Assembly: GCF_016741785.1 (NCBI RefSeq) | Contig: NZ_JAERRL010000005.1 | Coordinates: 62,001-126,000 of the forward strand | From: Streptomyces sp. 7-21 | GTDB lineage: Bacteria > Actinomycetota > Actinomycetes > Streptomycetales > Streptomycetaceae | Reading direction: 5' to 3' | DNA: 64,000 nucleotides | In this document: one piece after another, positions 23,777 through 32,857 of the stretch | Numbering within the stretch: position 1 is the first letter of the stretch | How the letters are laid out: each line of letters starts with the position of its first letter | Program-made: the position numbers and the translations under genes | The notes under the pieces: model-generated | Databases searched by the model: none | Told to the model about the DNA's origin: nothing | What the model saw: only the letters and a program-made list of their open reading frames with translations

Positions 23777-24793
23777 TCAGCCGGCGGGCCAGGCGTCGCC
23801 CCACGCGGTACGGCGGGCGGCGCGGTAGCGCTCGCTGTCCCGTCTGGTGACCGTCTCCCGCCGCACCACGCCCTCCGGCGCGCACAGCTCCAGCAGCACC
23901 TGGCCCTTGCGCAGCTGGGGATGGCGGATCACGCGGGACTCCGCCGGGGCGTCTTCGGACGGCCCGGCGGAGTCCCGCACGGCCGTGACATAGCTGAACT
24001 TCTCGTCCTCGTACGGCAGCGAGCCGCCCTTGACCCGCCGGTGGAGCGAGGAGCGGGCGACGCGCGCCGAGAAGTGGCACCAGTCGGCGTCCGGTGCCAG
24101 CGGGCACGCGGCCTGGTGCGGGCACGGTGCCAGCACCCGCAGCCCGGCGGCCAGCAGCCGCGCACGGGCCGCCAGCACGCGCCGGTAGCCCTCCGGCGTG
24201 CCGGGTTCGACGACCACGACGGCGCCGCCCGGCGCCGTGGCGGCGGCCGCCGCGTCCGCCAGGGCGTCGCGGCCGTCCGGCGGCAGCTCGCCCAGCACAT
24301 AGGCGGCGGTGACGAGGTCGGCCCCGGGCAGCGGACCGGTCAGCCGCTGCCGCTGCCAGCCCGCCGCCCGCACCGCCGGGTCGGCGGCGCCGGCGGCCAG
24401 CTCGCGGCCGACGTCGAGGGCGGGGGACGACCAGTCCAGCACCCTCGTGCGCCGCGCGCCGTCGCCGGGCCAGGCGGCGGCCGCCGCCCAGACGCAGGCG
24501 CCGGTGCCGCCGCCCGCGTCGGTGTGCGTGGCCGGGGACCAGCCGGGCCGCAGCGCGGCGAGCCTGCCCAGCGCGTCGGCGGCGGCCGCGTGCGTCGCAG
24601 GCATCCGGTACGCCGCGTACGCCACGGCGTCGTCCCGGTTCCGCACCACGGGCGCGGCGGTCGGCGTGCGGCCCCGGTAGCTGGCCATCAGGCGCTCCAC
24701 CGCGGCCGCCGCCCGGCGCGGCGGCAGCCCGTCGAGCAGACGGTCGAGCGCGGCGCGCAGGTCATTGCCCGCGGCCGGAACGGTGCTGGTCAC
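23777..24793 (-). CDS. Rsm22-like small-subunit rRNA methyltransferase
   Basis: A 338-residue SAM-dependent methyltransferase. DAGGGTGACVWAAAA (about residue 90) is the SAM-binding loop, VLDWSSPALDVGREL the following strand, and GADLVTAAYVLGELP the motif IV region. Cysteines in APCPHQAACPLAPDADWCHF (a CxxxxxCx8C cluster) match the iron-sulfur or zinc site typical of the Rsm22 group. Known relatives act on ribosomes or ribosome assembly. The GTG at 24793 was chosen because the upstream part lacks similarity. It is followed upstream by the MFS exporter gene on the same strand. Confidence 0.82.
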   Translation of the reverse strand: MTSTVPAAGNDLRAALDRLLDGLPPRRAAAAVERLMASYRGRTPTAAPVVRNRDDAVAYAAYRMPATHAAAADALGRLAALRPGWSPATHTDAGGGTGACVWAAAAAWPGDGARRTRVLDWSSPALDVGRELAAGAADPAVRAAGWQRQRLTGPLPGADLVTAAYVLGELPPDGRDALADAAAAATAPGGAVVVVEPGTPEGYRRVLAARARLLAAGLRVLAPCPHQAACPLAPDADWCHFSARVARSSLHRRVKGGSLPYEDEKFSYVTAVRDSAGPSEDAPAESRVIRHPQLRKGQVLLELCAPEGVVRRETVTRRDSERYRAARRTAWGDAWPAG

Positions 24794-24821
24794 CGGGACA
24801 GTGTAGGAGCCGCGGCGCGGG

Positions 24822-26192
24822 TCAGGCCGCGCTGCCGGCCCGCTGTCCCGCCGCCGCCGGGGCCGCGGCACGGCGGGAGGCGCGCCGCCAGGGGCGGCAC
24901 AGCACCGCGAAGCTGACGGCAGCCAGCAGCACGGCGCCGATCTGCGTGACGGCCATCGGCACGGCCGTGTCCTCGCCCGCGATGCCCACCAGCGGGGAGG
25001 CGATGGCGCCGACGAAGAACTGCGAGGCGCCCAGCAGCGCGGAAGCGGAGCCCGCCGCGTGCGGCGTGCGCATCAGGCCCTGGGAGTTGGCGTTCGGCAG
25101 CACCAGCGGCATCGAGGCCATCAGCACGAACAGCCCGGCGGACACGCCCACCAGCCCCGGGTCGCCCAGCAGGCCGCTGGTCATCACCAGCAGCGCCAGG
25201 GAGGCGGCCCCGACCAGCGCCAGGCCCACCGTGATGACGGCGTTGAGCGGCACCCGGCCGACCAGGATCTTTCCGTTGACCTGGCTCATCGCGACCATGC
25301 CGATCGAGTTCACCATGAACAGCAGGCTGAACGTCTGCGCCGAGGCGCCGTAGATCTCCTGCACCACGAACGGCGAGGCCGACACGTACGCGAAGAGCGC
25401 GGCGAACGTCAGGCTGCCGCACAGCAGGTGTCCGGTGAACGGCTTGTCCCGGAACAGCCCGGCCATGGTGCGCAGCGCCGCGGGCACGCCGCCCGCGTCG
25501 CGGCGCTCGGCCGGCAGCGTCTCCGGCAGCCAGCGCGCCACCACCAGCGCCAGCACCACGCCGATGGCGGACAGCACCAGGAAGATGCCGCGCCAGTCGG
25601 TGAACCGCATCAGCTGGCCGCCGAAGACCGGCGCCAGCACCGGCGCGATGCCCGAGATGAGGATGAGGGTGGAGAAGAACCGCGCCATCGCCAGGCCGTC
25701 GAACATGTCACGCACCACGGCCCGCGCGATGACGATGCCCGCCGCGCCGGTGAGGCCCTGCACGAAGCGGCACGCGATGAGCAGTTCGATGGTGGGCGCC
25801 ACGGCACAGGCGGCGGAGGCCACCACGTAGCACAGCATGCCGGCCAGCAGCGGGCGGCGCCTGCCCAGCTGGTCGCTCATCGGTCCCACAACGAGCTGCC
25901 CCAGGCCCAGCCCCATCAGACAGGCCGTGAGGGTGAGCTGCGCGGTGGCCGCGGCCGAGCCGAGCGAGTCACCGACGTCCGGCAGCGCGGGCAGGTACAT
26001 GTCCATGGACAGCGGCGGCAGGGCGCTGAGGCTGCCCAGGATGAGGGTGATCAGTATCCCGGCCCGCCGCCGCCGGGTCAGGGGGGCGGCGGGCCGGGAG
26101 CCCGCAGGCGGTGAGGTCCGGTCGGTTGAGCCAGGTGAGCGGTGAGCGGATATGTGAGGGGACACGACGGCAGATTGGCCGGACTCAGACAT
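24822..26192 (-). CDS. Bcr/CflA-family drug exporter (MFS, 12 TM)
   Basis: A 456-residue inner-membrane antiporter. The first helix contains LSMDMYLPALPDVGDSL, the signature of the Bcr/CflA group (bicyclomycin, florfenicol and sulfonamide exporters). The TM2-3 loop reads GPMSDQLGRRRPLLAG and the TM4-5 region RFVQGLTGAAGIVIARAVVRDMF, both conserved there. A 40-residue polar N-terminal tail precedes TM1. GGAGAGG lies 5 bases before the ATG at 26192. It lies 28 bases upstream of the methyltransferase start, so the two may be co-transcribed. Confidence 0.87.
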   Translation of the reverse strand: MSESGQSAVVSPHISAHRSPGSTDRTSPPAGSRPAAPLTRRRRAGILITLILGSLSALPPLSMDMYLPALPDVGDSLGSAAATAQLTLTACLMGLGLGQLVVGPMSDQLGRRRPLLAGMLCYVVASAACAVAPTIELLIACRFVQGLTGAAGIVIARAVVRDMFDGLAMARFFSTLILISGIAPVLAPVFGGQLMRFTDWRGIFLVLSAIGVVLALVVARWLPETLPAERRDAGGVPAALRTMAGLFRDKPFTGHLLCGSLTFAALFAYVSASPFVVQEIYGASAQTFSLLFMVNSIGMVAMSQVNGKILVGRVPLNAVITVGLALVGAASLALLVMTSGLLGDPGLVGVSAGLFVLMASMPLVLPNANSQGLMRTPHAAGSASALLGASQFFVGAIASPLVGIAGEDTAVPMAVTQIGAVLLAAVSFAVLCRPWRRASRRAAAPAAAGQRAGSAA

Positions 26193-26264
26193 GCACCTCT
26201 CCGTGAAGACGTTCGGGGATCGGCCCAATCATCCCATGTCCCGCCGTTCCGCTCATCCCGCTTC

Positions 26265-27959
26265 TCAGCTCCGCGCGGCCGCCGGCGGGGCGGTGTTCGC
26301 GCCCGCGCCGGCCGCATCCGCGCTGATCAGACCGGGGTCGCCCGCCAGCGAGACGAACGACGCGGCCGTGAGGACGTCCGCACCCGGCGTCGTGACTTCG
26401 GGCACAACGCGGTAGTCCGCGCGGACCCGCTGCTCGTCGAGCGTGACGAGGAGGTAGCCGCGCCGGCCGTCGTAGAAGCGCAGGTGCGGGTTGGCCGCCA
26501 TCAGCACGTCCCAGTTGTCCGGGCGTTCGGCCCCGTCGCCGCCGCTGGTGATGGAGGTGGTCACCAGCTCCACGCCCAGGGTCCGGGACTCAGGATCGTC
26601 GAAGTCCTCCTTGAGGTCGAACGCGTAATGGACGTGCACGTCGCCGGTGAGGACCACCAGGTTCCCGGCGCCGGAGGCGGTGAACTGGTCGAACAGCCGC
26701 TGGCGGGCGGCCGGGTAGCCGTCCCAGGCGTCCATGGAGACGGGGGAGGGAGCCGCCACCTGGTTGTGGCGCCGGGAGACGACGACCTGCTGGCCCAGCA
26801 GGTGCCACAGCGCCTGGGACCGCGACCAGCCGTCGGCCAGCCAGCGTTCCTGCGTGGCGCCGAGCAGCGTGCGGCCGGGGTCCTCCGACTCCTGGCTCGG
26901 CAGCTGCCAGCCGTCGCCGTTGGCCTGGTCGTCGCGGTACTGCCGGGTGTCGAGGATGTCCAGCTGTGCCAGGCGGCCGAACTGGAACCGCCGGTAGAGC
27001 GTCAGGTCCGGGCCGTCGGGCAGCTGCGGCGCGCGCAGCGGCATGTTCTCGTAGTACGCGCGGTAGGCGGCGGCCCGGCGGACGAGGAACTCCTCGACGG
27101 GATCGTTGTCCTGGGAGATGCCGGCGGCGTAGTTGTTGTCCACCTCGTGGTCGTCCCAGGTGACGATGAACGGGTGGGCGGCGTGCGCGGCCGCCAGGTC
27201 CGGGTCGCTGTGGTACAGCGCGTAGCGCAGGCGGTAGTCCTCCAGCGTGACCGTCTCCCGGTTGAAGACGTCCGGGAGCGGGGTGTCGGTGTACCCGCGG
27301 GCCCCGCCCGCGGAGTTGACGGCGTATTCGTAGAGGTAGTCCCCGGCGTGGATGACCGCGTCGATGCCCTCCTCGGCCGCCAGGTGCCGGTAGGCGGTGT
27401 AGTAGCCCTGGTCGTAGCGCTGGCAGGAGACCACCGCGAAGCGCAGCGACTGCGGCATCTCGTCGGGCGCGGGGGCGGTGCGGGTGCGGCCGGTGGGGCT
27501 GGTCCAGCCGCCGGTGGTGAACCGGTAGTAGTACGTGCGCGACGGGGACAGGCCGGTGGCCTCGACGTGCACGGAGTGGTGGAACTCGGGGTCGGCCAGG
27601 GTCTCTCCGGCGCCGACGACCCGTTCGAAGCCGGCGTCTTCGGCGATCTCCCAGGTGACGGCGACCGGTTCGGGCGCCATGCCGCTGTCCGGCTCGTAGG
27701 GGGAGGGGGCGAGGCGGGTCCACAGGGCGACGGAGTCGGGGAGCGGGTCGCCCGAGGCCACGCCCAGGGTGAACGGGTCGCTGCTGATGGCCTCGGCGGC
27801 GGCCCTGGCGCGGGGCCGGGTCGCGGCGCTGGCCTGGCGGGGGAGTCCGGTCGCGAAGGCGATCGCCGCCGCGGCCGAGGTGACGGTCAGGAACCGGCGG
27901 CGGTCCAGAAGGCGCGCGGCCGCCCGGAGCCGGTCAGTGGGGGACGAGGTCTGCGTCAT
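26265..27959 (-). CDS. phoD: alkaline phosphatase D, Tat-secreted
   Basis: A 564-residue extracellular phosphodiesterase/monoesterase. A twin-arginine signal (LLDRRRFLTVTSAAAA, cut near ASA) is followed by a fibronectin-like N domain (FTLGVASGDPLPDSVALWTRL). The metal site is visible in VVSCQRYDQGYY, DAVIHAGDYLYEY, VTWDDHEVDNN and VLTGDVHVHYAF, which supply the Ca2+/Fe3+ ligands of PhoD. The enzyme releases phosphate outside the cell during starvation. The ATG at 27959 gives a normal Tat signal. I looked for a PHO box upstream and saw no convincing GTTCACC repeats. Confidence 0.92.
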   Translation of the reverse strand: MTQTSSPTDRLRAAARLLDRRRFLTVTSAAAAIAFATGLPRQASAATRPRARAAAEAISSDPFTLGVASGDPLPDSVALWTRLAPSPYEPDSGMAPEPVAVTWEIAEDAGFERVVGAGETLADPEFHHSVHVEATGLSPSRTYYYRFTTGGWTSPTGRTRTAPAPDEMPQSLRFAVVSCQRYDQGYYTAYRHLAAEEGIDAVIHAGDYLYEYAVNSAGGARGYTDTPLPDVFNRETVTLEDYRLRYALYHSDPDLAAAHAAHPFIVTWDDHEVDNNYAAGISQDNDPVEEFLVRRAAAYRAYYENMPLRAPQLPDGPDLTLYRRFQFGRLAQLDILDTRQYRDDQANGDGWQLPSQESEDPGRTLLGATQERWLADGWSRSQALWHLLGQQVVVSRRHNQVAAPSPVSMDAWDGYPAARQRLFDQFTASGAGNLVVLTGDVHVHYAFDLKEDFDDPESRTLGVELVTTSITSGGDGAERPDNWDVLMAANPHLRFYDGRRGYLLVTLDEQRVRADYRVVPEVTTPGADVLTAASFVSLAGDPGLISADAAGAGANTAPPAAARS

Positions 27960-28234
27960 GCTGCCCAGCGCATCCGACGAGACCGTCACGGTGCTGACGC
28001 GTACTCGTCATGCCCGTGACGATCTGATGAATGGTTGCGCTCTGGACGCTATCGCTCACATCGCGCGAGCAGTGAGTCCGAAACGCGTCGCGATGCGCCG
28101 TTTTTGAGCCGACAGGCGGGCGCGGGGGGCCGGGCGCGCGCGAAGCGGCGGCCGGCTCGGCCGGCCGCCGGAAGCGGTGGTGCGGCGGTGACGGGCGGGG
28201 CGGCTGGGGTGGTCCGGGTGGCCCCGCCGGCGGC

Positions 28235-28501
28235 TCACACCTTCAGGCGGGTCACCCGCTGGTGGGTGTGGGACTCGATGTCCTGCACCGTCTCGTGGAT
28301 CAGCTGGTGCGACAGGTCCGAGAGTGCGCGGGCCGCGGCGAGCTCGCGGCCGATGTCCGGCACGTTCTCGTCGGTCGGATTGGCGCGGGCCGATCCCTCG
28401 CCCACCAGGACCGAGTCGGGCCGGTCCTCCAGCCGTGCCTCGGCCCGGGTCGTCCGGTCGAAGACGTCGATGGCGATCCGCACGTTCCACGTCTGCGCCA
28501 T
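28235..28501 (-). CDS. DUF1876 (dsRBD-like) small protein
   Basis: An 88-residue cytoplasmic protein: WNVRIAIDVFDRTTRAEARL, then SARANPTDENVPDIGRELAAARALSDLSHQLIHETVQDIES. This is the DUF1876 pattern of an alpha/beta fold compared to double-stranded-RNA-binding domains. It is common as one or more copies in Streptomyces, with no defined function. Its ATG is followed by the usual AQTWNV start. It stands alone between phoD and the iron-transport operon. Confidence 0.8.
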   Translation of the reverse strand: MAQTWNVRIAIDVFDRTTRAEARLEDRPDSVLVGEGSARANPTDENVPDIGRELAAARALSDLSHQLIHETVQDIESHTHQRVTRLKV

Positions 28502-28593
28502 GGCTGCTCTCCCTCGCTAGGCCTCGTGTCGTCCCTGGGGTCCATCGTCGCGCGCCCGCAGGTGCCCCGCATGCCGGGGCGAAACGGGCTGGG

Positions 28594-28680
28594 CGGGGGA
28601 GAGGGATGAGAGGGATGAGAGGGGCGAGAAGGTTGGGAGGGGCAGGAGGGGCGGGAGGGGTAGGAAGGGGGGAGTGGTGG
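28594..28680 (+). repeat. purine-only low-complexity tract
   Basis: About 85 bases are almost all G and A on the plus strand, built of degenerate GAGGGAT, GAGGGG and GGAGGGG units. Runs of three to six G at short intervals could form G-quadruplexes. It lies upstream of the iron-regulated promoter and is non-coding. Confidence 0.7.
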
Positions 28681-28747
28681 CGGTGCGGGGTGAACAGGGC
28701 AGGGGAGGCTTTCGTTACATCTCGGTAAAGCCCGGTGACTGTCGAGG

Positions 28748-28766
28748 TTAGGTATGCCTTACCTTA
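28748..28766 (+). promoter_or_regulatory. iron box (IdeR/DmdR1 operator)
   Basis: TTAGGTATGCCTTACCTTA differs at a few positions from the actinobacterial consensus TTAGGTTAGGCTAACCTAA and keeps both half-site cores. DmdR1 with Fe2+ would repress the ABC importer genes here. The site overlaps the first possible ATG (28754), so that start is unlikely to be used. Confidence 0.8.
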
Positions 28767-28771
28767 GTCCG

Positions 28772-29617
28772 GTGGCTGTGAGACTCGGGAACGCGGACAA
28801 CCGGCCCGGCGGCGCGGCGCTGCGAGCTGACGGCGTCAGCGCCGGATACCGGGGCACGCCCGTCGTGCACGACGCCTCGGTCCGCCTGACCGGCGGCCGG
28901 GTGACCGTGCTCATCGGGCCCAACGGCAGCGGCAAGTCGACGCTGCTGCGCACCATGGCGGCGCTCCACCCCGCGATGAAAGGCCGGATCGGTTTCCCCG
29001 ACGGCGCCCGCGTGAGCGACCTGCCGCCGCGCGAACTCGCCCGCCGCGTCACGCTGCTGTCGCAGCACCGGCCCACCCCCGGCGGTGTCACCGTGCGCGA
29101 GGTCGTCGCCTACGGCCGCCACCCGCACCAGCCGCGCTGGGGCGGCCGCGACCCGGAGGGCCCCGCCATCGTCGAGCGCGCCATGGCGCTGACCGGCGTC
29201 ACCGCCCTCGCCACCCGCCCCGTTGACGGCCTGTCCGGCGGGCAGCTCCAGCGCGTCTGGCTGGCCAGCTGCCTCGCCCAGGACACGCCGCTGCTGCTGC
29301 TGGACGAGCCGACGACCTTCCTCGACCTGCGCTACCAGGTCGAACTCCTCGACATCGTGCGGGACCTGGCCGACCGCGACGGCATCGCCGCCGGCCTCGT
29401 CCTGCACGACCTCGACCAGGCCGCCGCCATCGCCGACGAGGTGGTCCTGCTGGTCGGCGGCCGGGTCGCCGCCGCCGGACCCCCGGCCGAGGTCATGACC
29501 CCCGAACTCCTCAGCTCCGCCTACGGCATCCAGGTCGACGTGCACCGTGACCCGGACTCCGGCCTGCTCCACACCCGGGCCCGCGCGCGGCACCACCGCC
29601 GCCTCACCACCCGCTGA
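28772..29617 (+). CDS. iron-siderophore ABC importer, ATP-binding protein (FecE/FepC type)
   Basis: About 281 residues. Walker A GPNGSGKST, Q-loop LLSQHRPTPGG, signature LSGGQLQR, Walker B LLLLDEP and H-loop VLHD are all intact. VREVVAYGRHPHQPRWGG is typical of siderophore importers of the Fec family. The start is uncertain: GTG at 28772 or 28778 lies just after the iron box; an ATG at 28754 is inside the box. No good ribosome site is visible, so the message may be nearly leaderless. It heads an operon with the binding protein and a fused permease. Confidence 0.88.
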   Translation: MAVRLGNADNRPGGAALRADGVSAGYRGTPVVHDASVRLTGGRVTVLIGPNGSGKSTLLRTMAALHPAMKGRIGFPDGARVSDLPPRELARRVTLLSQHRPTPGGVTVREVVAYGRHPHQPRWGGRDPEGPAIVERAMALTGVTALATRPVDGLSGGQLQRVWLASCLAQDTPLLLLDEPTTFLDLRYQVELLDIVRDLADRDGIAAGLVLHDLDQAAAIADEVVLLVGGRVAAAGPPAEVMTPELLSSAYGIQVDVHRDPDSGLLHTRARARHHRRLTTR

Positions 29618-29643
29618 CCCGGCACACCCCGAAAGGAACCCCC

Positions 29644-30648
29644 GTGCGATCCACTCGCGCCACCGTGCTCGCCTGCCTCACCCTCGCCGCCGCCCTCACC
29701 GCCTGCGGCACCACGGAAGACCCCGCCGGCGACGAGCGGTCCGGCGGCGCGGGCGGCTCCGGCGAGGAGATCACGCTCACCGACGCCCGCGGCAAGGAGA
29801 TCACGCTCGACGGCCCCGCCGTCCGCGTCGCGGGCACCGAATGGAACGTCATCGAGTACCTGGTGTCGCTCGGCGTGCAGCCCGTCGGCGTCTCCGACAT
29901 CGACGGCTTCGAGCAGTGGAACAGCGCCGTCGAACTCGACGGCTCCGCCACCGACATCGGCACCCGCGGCGAGCCGAGCATCGACACCCTCGCCACGCTC
30001 GACCTCGACGCGCTCTTCGTCACCGACCAGCTCGTCGACGGTGCCATCGAGCAGATCGAGCGGACCATCCCCGTCATCGTCGTGCCCGGCGGCGACACCG
30101 AGGACCCCATCGGCACCATGTTCGACAACGTGGACCTGGTCGCCCGCGCCACCGGCACCGAGGACCGCGCCCGCGAGCTGCGGCAGGAGTTCGACGACGC
30201 CCTGGCCGAGGGCCGCGAGGCCGTCGCCGACGCCGGCGCGGACGGCACGCCCGTGGCCTTCGGCGACGCCTGGGTGACCGGCGGGGCCGTCACGGTCCGC
30301 CCCCACGGCGAGGGCTCGCTCACCGGCGCCGTCCTCTCCGAACTCGGCTTCACCTGCGCCTGGAACGAGCTGCGGGACCTGGAGTACGACCCGGTCTACG
30401 GGCTGGCGCAGACCGACGTCGAGGGCCTGACCGGGCTGCCGGACGACACCGCCTTCTGGTACATCGCCGGCCGCGGCGAAGCCGACCCCTACGCCGACAC
30501 CCTGGCCGGCAACGACGTGTGGAACTCCCTGCCGTTCTCCCAGGACGCCGTGCGGCTCCCGGACTCCATCTGGATGTTCGGCGGACCCGAGTCGATGACG
30601 GACTTCGCCGCCGCTGCCGTCGACGCCGCCACCGGCGGCACCCGCTGA
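29644..30648 (+). CDS. iron-siderophore ABC importer, substrate-binding lipoprotein
   Basis: A 334-residue exported lipoprotein: signal peptide with lipobox LTAC (Cys about residue 21), a Gly/Ser/Glu linker, then a FecB-type class III binding fold (RVAGTEWNVIEYLVSLGVQPVGVSD, LDLDALFVTDQ, IPVIVVPGGDTEDP). Two lobes are joined by a long helix (REVADAG region). It captures ferric siderophores at the membrane surface for the adjacent permease. The GTG at 29644 follows GAAAGGAAC and lies 26 bases behind the ATPase gene. Confidence 0.88.
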   Translation: MRSTRATVLACLTLAAALTACGTTEDPAGDERSGGAGGSGEEITLTDARGKEITLDGPAVRVAGTEWNVIEYLVSLGVQPVGVSDIDGFEQWNSAVELDGSATDIGTRGEPSIDTLATLDLDALFVTDQLVDGAIEQIERTIPVIVVPGGDTEDPIGTMFDNVDLVARATGTEDRARELRQEFDDALAEGREAVADAGADGTPVAFGDAWVTGGAVTVRPHGEGSLTGAVLSELGFTCAWNELRDLEYDPVYGLAQTDVEGLTGLPDDTAFWYIAGRGEADPYADTLAGNDVWNSLPFSQDAVRLPDSIWMFGGPESMTDFAAAAVDAATGGTR

Positions 30649-30676
30649 CCGGGCCGTTCACCCGGGTGAGCACGCC

Positions 30677-32767
30677 ATGAGCACCGTCCCGCTCCGCACC
30701 CGCCCCGCCCGGACAGCCGGCCCGCCCGGCTCCGGCCGCCCGGCCGCCGGGCGGCTGGCCGCGCTGGCCGGCGCGCTGCTCGCCGCCCTGGTGCTGCTGG
30801 CGGCCGCCCACCTCGTCCAGGGCACCGCCGCCGTCGGCGCCGGCGAGCTGCTGTCCTGGGCGCTGGGCCGCGGCGGTGGCGCCGAGACCGCCGTCGTCGT
30901 GGAGTCCCGGCTGCCGCGGCTGGCGGCCGGGCTCGTCGTCGGCGTCGCGCTGGGCGCCGCCGGCTGCGTGCTGCAATCCGTCTCCCGCAACCCGGTGGCC
31001 TCGCCCGACGCCCTCGCCGTCAACGGCGGCGCCCACCTGGCGCTCGTCCTGGCGGCCATCGGCGGCCTGACCCTGCCGTTCGCCGGGAACGTCGCCCTGG
31101 CCTTCGCGGGCGGTCTGCTCGCCGCCGGCACCGTGCTCGCGCTCACTGGGCGCGCCTACCACACCGCCCGCCTCGTCCTCGGCGGCACGGCCGTGTCGAT
31201 CGCGCTCGCCTCCGTCACCACCTCGCTGCTCCTGCTCTACCCGCAGGAGAGCACCGGCCTGTACGCCTGGGCGGCAGGCTCGCTCAGCCAGAACGGCCTG
31301 GGCACCGTGCGGATGCTGGCGCCGCTGGTGGCGGCGGGCCTGGCGCTGCTGCTGCTCCTGGCGCGGCGGCTGGACGTGATGATGCTCGGCGAGGACGAGG
31401 CGCACGCCCTCGGCGTGCCGGTCCGCCGCACCCAGCTGACCGTGCTGCTGACCGCCGTGCTGCTGTCCGCCGCCGCCGTCGCCGCGACCGGCCCCCTCGG
31501 TCTCGCCGGGCTCGCCGCGCCCGCCCTGATGCGGCTGCTCGTGCCGCGCGTGCCCGGCCTGCACCGCCACCGCGCCCTGGTGCCGCTCGCCGCGCTGACC
31601 GGCGCCGTGGTGGTGCTCGGCGCGGACGTCGCGCTGCGCGCCGCGATGGGGGCGCAGCAGGCGGTGCAGGTGCCGACAGGCGTGGTGACGTCGCTGCTGG
31701 GCGGGGCGTTCATGGTGGTGCTGGCGCTGCGGCTGCGTGCCGCGCCGATCGGCGGGGCGGCCGCGGCGCTGGAGGTGCCCGGCACCGGCGTGCGCCACCG
31801 GGCCGCGCTGGCGGCCGGGCTGGCCGCGCTGCTGGCGGCGCTCGCCGTCACCGCGGCGCTCGCCGGCGACCGGACGCTCCTGCTGGGCGACCTGCTGCTG
31901 TGGGCGCGCGGCGACGCCGGGCCGCTGGTGTCCACGGTGATGGGCACCCGCGTCCCCCGGCTGGTCGCCGCGCTGCTGGCCGGGATCGCGCTCGCCGTCG
32001 CCGGCGTGGCGATCCAGGCGGTCACCCGCAACCCGCTGGCCGACCCCAGCCTGGTCGGCGCGGCGGGCGGCGCCTCGGTCGCGGCCGTCGCGGTCGTCAC
32101 CTGGCTGCCGGCGGCCGGGTTCTGGGCGCTGACCGGCGCCGCCGGGGCCGGGGCCGCCGCCGCGGCGGGGATCGTGTTCACGCTGGCGGCGCGCGGCGGC
32201 TTCGCCTCCGACCGGCTGGTGCTGATCGGCGTCGGCGTCTCCCACGCGGCACAGGCGCTGGTGACCGTGCTGATCGCGGTGACCGACCCGTTCAACGCGG
32301 CCAAGGCCCTGACGTGGCTGTCGGGTTCGACGTACGGCCGCTCCTACGAGCACCTGCTGCCGCTGGGCCTGGCCTGCCTGCTGGTGGTGCCGCTGGTGTG
32401 GCTGGGCCACCGCCGCCTGGACCTGCTGTCCGTCGACGAGGACACCCCGCGCGTGCTGGGCCTGCACGTGCCCCGGGCCCGGCTGGGGCTGCTCGCCTGC
32501 GCCGTGGTGCTGACCGGCACCGCCGTCGCCGCCATCGGCATGATCAGCTTCGCCGGCCTGGTCGCCCCGCACGCCGCCCGCGCCCTGCTGGGACGGCGCC
32601 ACCGCTGGGTCGTGCCGGTCGCCGCCCTCCTCGGCGGCCTCACCGTGCTGGGGGCCGACCTCCTCGGCCGGACGGCCATCGCCCCCGAACAGCTGCCCGC
32701 CGGGCTGCTCACCGCCGTCATCGGCACCCCGTACTTCCTGTGGCTGCTCCACCGCACCCGCGCCTGA
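30677..32767 (+). CDS. fused FecCD permease (FhuB-like)
   Basis: A 696-residue protein made of two FecCD permeases joined end to end. The first half (about 25-350) has PRLAAGLVVGVALGAAGCVLQSVSRNPVASPDALAVNGGAHLALVL; the second (about 370-690) has PRLVAALLAGIALAVAGVAIQAVTRNPLADPSLVGAAGGASVAAV. Each has about ten helices and the coupling loop with a Gly-rich turn (LGEDEAHALGVPV and VDEDTPRVLGLHV). Fusion makes a separate second permease unnecessary, as in FhuB. It is the last gene of the iron-box operon. Confidence 0.9.
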   Translation: MSTVPLRTRPARTAGPPGSGRPAAGRLAALAGALLAALVLLAAAHLVQGTAAVGAGELLSWALGRGGGAETAVVVESRLPRLAAGLVVGVALGAAGCVLQSVSRNPVASPDALAVNGGAHLALVLAAIGGLTLPFAGNVALAFAGGLLAAGTVLALTGRAYHTARLVLGGTAVSIALASVTTSLLLLYPQESTGLYAWAAGSLSQNGLGTVRMLAPLVAAGLALLLLLARRLDVMMLGEDEAHALGVPVRRTQLTVLLTAVLLSAAAVAATGPLGLAGLAAPALMRLLVPRVPGLHRHRALVPLAALTGAVVVLGADVALRAAMGAQQAVQVPTGVVTSLLGGAFMVVLALRLRAAPIGGAAAALEVPGTGVRHRAALAAGLAALLAALAVTAALAGDRTLLLGDLLLWARGDAGPLVSTVMGTRVPRLVAALLAGIALAVAGVAIQAVTRNPLADPSLVGAAGGASVAAVAVVTWLPAAGFWALTGAAGAGAAAAAGIVFTLAARGGFASDRLVLIGVGVSHAAQALVTVLIAVTDPFNAAKALTWLSGSTYGRSYEHLLPLGLACLLVVPLVWLGHRRLDLLSVDEDTPRVLGLHVPRARLGLLACAVVLTGTAVAAIGMISFAGLVAPHAARALLGRRHRWVVPVAALLGGLTVLGADLLGRTAIAPEQLPAGLLTAVIGTPYFLWLLHRTRA

Positions 32768-32793
32768 CGGGCCGCCGCACCGGCCAGGCCTGC

Positions 32794-32811
32794 GCTGGAG
32801 TGCGGTCCAGC
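32794..32811 (+). promoter_or_regulatory. MerR-type dyad before the broken aldo/keto reductase
   Basis: GCTGGA-GTGCGG-TCCAGC is a perfect 6-bp arm inverted repeat about 47 bases ahead of the relic's ATG. It resembles the TTGGAGTGC...CTCCAA operators of MerR regulators, a regulatory remnant left with its dead gene. Confidence 0.45.
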
Positions 32812-32857
32812 TCCCATGCTGGCCAGCGACCCGACCACATCAGCCAAGGGAGCGGCC

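Noticed and set aside
27960..28100. PHO box upstream of phoD
   Set aside because: I looked for GTTCACC-type direct repeats on the minus strand and saw only weak fragments.
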